Shown: positions 61,201 through 64,000 of the stretch, in pieces
How the letters are laid out: the number at the start of each line of letters is the position of its first letter
Numbering within the stretch: the stretch's first letter is position 1
Source: Lycocorax pyrrhopterus obiensis
Taxonomy: Eukaryota > Chordata > Aves > Passeriformes > Paradisaeidae
Length of the DNA stretch: 64,000 nucleotides
Direction of reading: 5' to 3'
NCBI GenBank assembly: GCA_014706295.1
Contig: JACSVZ010000002.1
Span: forward strand, 107,566,547 to 107,630,546
The notes under the pieces: generated by a model
Databases searched by the model: none
The model's input: only the letters and a program-made list of their open reading frames with translations
What the model was told of the DNA's origin: nothing
Made by a program: the position numbers and the translations under genes

Positions 61201-64000
61201 CCATGAACAATAAGTCCTCTGACATCATTCTTAAGAGCAAGACTGTATTTATGTTGAGCTAGTGACATTGTATACTCCGCTGTCCAGAGGCTGTGTGCAT
61301 GGGATATTGCTGTGAAAACCCCCATTATAAAAATTAAAAAGACAGAAATCTTCCATGTGCTATCCTTTAAGGAAGAATTATGAGCTCTGCAGTACATCAT
61401 ATGTTCTCATGACTGGCTTCCTCTGTTTTTAAGTTGGGCTGCTATTATGTAGAGCTAAAATTAAAAGACTTACAAGATGAAGAAACATTTTTTCTTTGTT
61501 TAATTAGTATTTGATTTAAGCCACAAATTTGAGGTCTTTCTTAATACCTAAGAAGAGAAAAGAGAAGTCATCTTCAAATATATATGGGTAGAATTGTTTG
61601 TGGGGTTTGTTTTAAATGCCATATTTTAAGATGTGTTTTTATGCACATGTAAATCTTTGTATAAGATCTATCATTTTTATATGTTTTAATATGTGTAGCC
61701 TGTTAATACTTATGTTTGAAATGCTAATACATTGGGGTTTTTTCTGTTCTTGCTTTAAAACTAGCATTTGTCATTGTTTTGTTCTAGCCTGTTTCACAAT
61801 AATTGATTTTGTGTTCACTTGTTAATTGGTTTAGTTGTAACTTTATTGAAATTCATGGATTTGCTGATGTCCTGAGGAGGATGTGTTTTCACTGGTAGTC
61901 TCTAATTGCACAGTGTTAAGGATTCATAAGCTTGCAACTTCTTCATAAAGCAATCAACACATTTTATTAACTTCCTGAATCTCTTCTCTGCTCCCTGAAT
62001 CATAGCATTTGTGTTCCTGCTCTTAGCTGAAAACAGGTGCAGTATTTGTATGATAAGAAACTCTTTGAAATGAACTCATATTTTACTTTTAAAAGAGTAA
62101 TTTCTTGGAGAAAAATTGTTGTAGTTATTATTACTTATTTCTACAACAGAAGGATTGGGAGCATCAAAATCAGAGATACATTGTGTTAAATGCAGAACAT
62201 GAGAATATAAGGCATTCAAAGACCAAAATGCCCAGAGAGTAAGGGTTAAATGGTTCCTAAACATATTAGACACATGAGAAGCTTAGAGTAAGAAGTGCCA
62301 TGCTCACCAGCATAGCAAAGGCAATACATACCTTCTGCTTAGGAGCTCCCCTTCTGCATGCTTCTATCTGAGACAAGCAGGAGAAACAGAGACATAAAAG
62401 ATGTTGGATACCTCATCTAATGACCACCAAAGATGGATATAAACAGTGAGCACCATCTGTCAGCCCTTTAGGAGGACAGTGGGTGTGTAGGAGCTGTGAT
62501 GTGTCCACTCACCCCACAGATTGTATTACCCAGTCAGCCAGACCTTGCCAAGGGGCTGAGTCAAGCCTGGACAGCAGCCTCTTACCCTCATAGCCTGAAA
62601 AACAGGAGCAAAATGAAATCTAGCTTGATATGCAGCCTTAAAACTTTTACATTTCTACAGGTGTGCATTGAAAGGAAATTCACAATCAGGACACTAGTCA
62701 CAGATTCTTTAGCCTTGGTTTCTTCTCTTTTCAACCTCTTTAGTTTTCATCCTTACACCTTTGACCTTTTCCTTACAAAACTATTGTAGCTGTCTTTTAT
62801 TCTTTTGTAATCCACTTAACAACAGAAAATTTAGTTTAAATTGTCTTAATAATGTTACTTGTAGCTTTCCCAAGTCCTTGTCCTGTGTCAGTGGAATCTT
62901 ACATTGTTCCCCATTGCTCTTTCTATCTCAATAAAATCAGACTGAGCTATATGGCTTTATACTCCCAGCTTCTCTCTCCAGCTTTCTTGGTGAAAAATTC
63001 ACAAATAATTTCCATATCTTTAGTTATTTCTAACCTAGAATTATCACAGGTAATATACATATTAGATTAAACGTATTTGTATTATGTATAAGAGAGAGCA
63101 CAACCCAGAACACCTGGCTCAAGCTCTCCTTTAGCGCCACCAGCCATTCCCTTGAAAGATTAGCAGCTGTATGTATGTTGATGATCACTCTACGTCAGGT
63201 CTGGAGGGCTCCTTCCTCCTGCACAGACCTGGGGCAGGGAAAGAGGGTGGAATGGGCTGCTGAGAGCTCAGACCTACCCCTACTCATATGACAGGTTCAT
63301 TGGTATGTGGTGTGGCAGTCATGGACTACTGGAGCCTGGCTGACAAAACCAGGATGAAATTCTGTGTCTGCCTGAATCCAGGTAATTCAGACTCATATTA
63401 CTAGCAAGTATTTTTTGTCTTATCAATGGTTTACGTAGGTGTATATCATACACCTGTCCAGAAAGACACGTGAGCTGGAAGATATGCAATTATACTCAAA
63501 ACCGATTGTAAGGAATAGCCCAAATTCACTTACTGCATTGTTTACATATTAAACCATTCCTTTGACTAATCCAGTATATCTTCTCATTTATATCCCACCT
63601 CAAAATACTTTCTGAAAAGAAAATGCCATTTTTTGTCCACCACTGAAAGGAAAGGGTTGGTTAGACCAAATGTAACACTGACAGTAAAGATTATATTTTT
63701 ACAACATTTTTTTGAAAAGGAGTCCTGAGGAGAAATAGAAAAAGAAGATTTTGTTATGGTTTAGAAATATGATCACAGTCTGATCAGTCAGCCTTTATGT
63801 TGTCTGGATTAAATAATACACTACTGCCATGGAAACTGTTGTTCTTTGTTTTATTCATGTACTGACAAACCCACCAGAAAAATCAACGTAATTTATACCC
63901 TTCAATCCATATTATATATTATAAACTCTGTGTTCAAATAACTAGATATATATATATATTTTAGCTGTACTTCCAACTTGAATAAGAAGCTGCATATCCT
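58244..64000. other. Unassigned AT-rich non-coding stretch
   Basis: No gene was supported. The part 59100-59700 is very AT-rich and little interrupted. A perfect 13-base tandem duplication is at 61186-61211 and a TA run near 63945-63958. The 97-codon frame at 62496-62789 is domainless. The slightly GC-richer parts near 62440-62600 and 63100-63330 have no identity. Confidence 0.5.
61186..61211. repeat. Perfect 13-bp tandem duplication
   Basis: GACCATGAACAAT is followed immediately by an identical copy. This is a small recent duplication with no known role. Confidence 0.9.

Noticed and set aside
1..64000. CRISPR arrays, bacterial operons, tRNA or rRNA genes
   Set aside because: No regularly spaced repeats with unique spacers, no ribosome-binding-site-led gene clusters and no tRNA T-loop/B-box pairs were seen. 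The repeats mark this as vertebrate DNA.

Overview
The window looks like 64 kb of non-coding, AT-rich DNA from a bird chromosome. The evidence is several CR1 LINE copies. Three are in avian form, including one about 2.9 kb long with recognisable endonuclease and reverse-transcriptase remnants. Two are older, more diverged copies that resemble CR1 families of turtles and crocodilians. There are also three LTR-like insertions of types I recall from bird genomes. The species cannot be named from sequence alone; all repeat-family calls rest on recall of consensus sequences, not on a database search.

No cellular protein-coding gene, tRNA, rRNA, snRNA or CRISPR array could be supported. Apart from the pentanucleotide tract, open frames are all 162 codons or shorter, mostly begin at arbitrary ATGs, overlap in several frames and show no recognisable domains. 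The two longest (207 and 218 codons) are artefacts of a pentanucleotide microsatellite. The window is therefore either a gene desert or the inside of a very long intron; the sequence does not decide which.

Layout: 1-9 kb is unique AT-rich sequence with short microsatellites and one GC-richer island (about 3.95-4.68 kb). A solo LTR with internal 51-bp tandem repeats lies at 9.04-9.63 kb. At 14-15 kb there is a strand-asymmetric A/C-rich tract and a canonical G-quadruplex motif. A 9-bp minisatellite is at 16.9 kb. Ancient CR1 pieces lie at 18.66-19.06 kb (plus) and 21.90-22.2 kb (minus), and a minus-strand LTR at 23.45-23.9 kb. 24-41 kb is unique apart from an A25 tract, an AAT microsatellite at 32.1 kb and a GC-richer island at 34.15-34.66 kb. 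The large minus-strand CR1 occupies 41.04-43.98 kb. Two CR1 reverse-transcriptase pieces lie tail-to-tail at 46.7-47.27 kb, and a CR1 3' end at 48.78-49.0 kb. A perfect (CCTCT)66 tract followed by an irregular CCCCT-rich tract lies at 50.39-50.93 kb. A roughly 1.05-kb LTR-like element is at 57.2-58.24 kb. The rest is unassigned.

No genes work together here. The notable content is a graveyard of retroelements of different ages and several sequences able to adopt non-B DNA structure. I did not find a convincing new biological system.
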